From Acidobacteriota bacterium (GTDB taxonomy: Bacteria; Acidobacteriota; Terriglobia; Terriglobales; Acidobacteriaceae), in NCBI GenBank assembly GCA_021778875.1, contig JAJYBT010000216.1:1-5823 (forward strand): a DNA stretch of 5,823 bases, written 5' to 3'. Every line of letters begins with the position of its first letter. The first letter of the stretch is position 1. The notes below the pieces were generated by a model that was given only the letters and a program-made list of their open reading frames with translations, had not been told where the DNA came from and did no database searches. The position numbers and the translations under genes are program-made. Of the stretch, positions 5,780 through 5,823 are shown piece by piece.

Positions 5780-5823
5780 GCGTCCACCCATGGGAGCGCA
5801 TTTGTTACAACAGCGGCAAAGCC

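Noticed and set aside
1..5823. CRISPR array, tRNA, insertion sequence or prophage genes
   Set aside because: No regularly spaced direct repeats, cloverleaf-like segments, transposase frames or terminal inverted repeats were seen on reading both strands.

Overview
The window holds five protein genes, all read from the minus strand. In transcription order, from high to low coordinates, they are: a secreted or membrane-anchored penicillin-binding protein (PBP) transpeptidase (4452-5747), a DedA membrane protein fused to a rhodanese domain (3310-4266), a UbiD-family decarboxylase (1536-3188), an unrecognised exported protein (624-1517), and the complex I ferredoxin-like subunit NuoI (40-510). The DNA is GC-rich with strong third-position bias, which creates long shadow frames on the plus strand. 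No tRNA, rRNA, CRISPR array, insertion sequence or phage gene was seen.

The protein wording of NuoI, the DedA-rhodanese architecture and the UbiD insert suggest an acidobacterium, probably of the Terriglobia (Acidobacteriaceae) type. This is an impression from family resemblance, not a database result.

Region by region: 5748-5801 is probably a 5' leader carrying a near-perfect dyad ahead of a strong ribosome binding site. The PBP gene ends at a convincing intrinsic terminator (4388-4425), preceded by a small hairpin. The 185-base gap before dedA also carries three related segments that can form two mutually exclusive hairpins (4341-4371). The gap between dedA and ubiD is 121 bases. The exported-protein gene starts 18 bases after ubiD and is probably cotranscribed with it. 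nuoI follows and is closed by a stem-loop at the window edge (1-30).

The functional links are loose. The PBP and DedA (whose family includes undecaprenyl-phosphate carriers) both fit cell-envelope work. UbiD and NuoI both fit respiratory quinones, as making the quinone and reducing it. NuoI stands without other nuo genes beside it here. The most striking detail is in the PBP: cysteines lie directly before the catalytic serine and four residues after the lysine of KTG, the same two positions that form the Cys69-Cys238 disulfide of class A carbapenemases such as KPC, NMC-A and SME.
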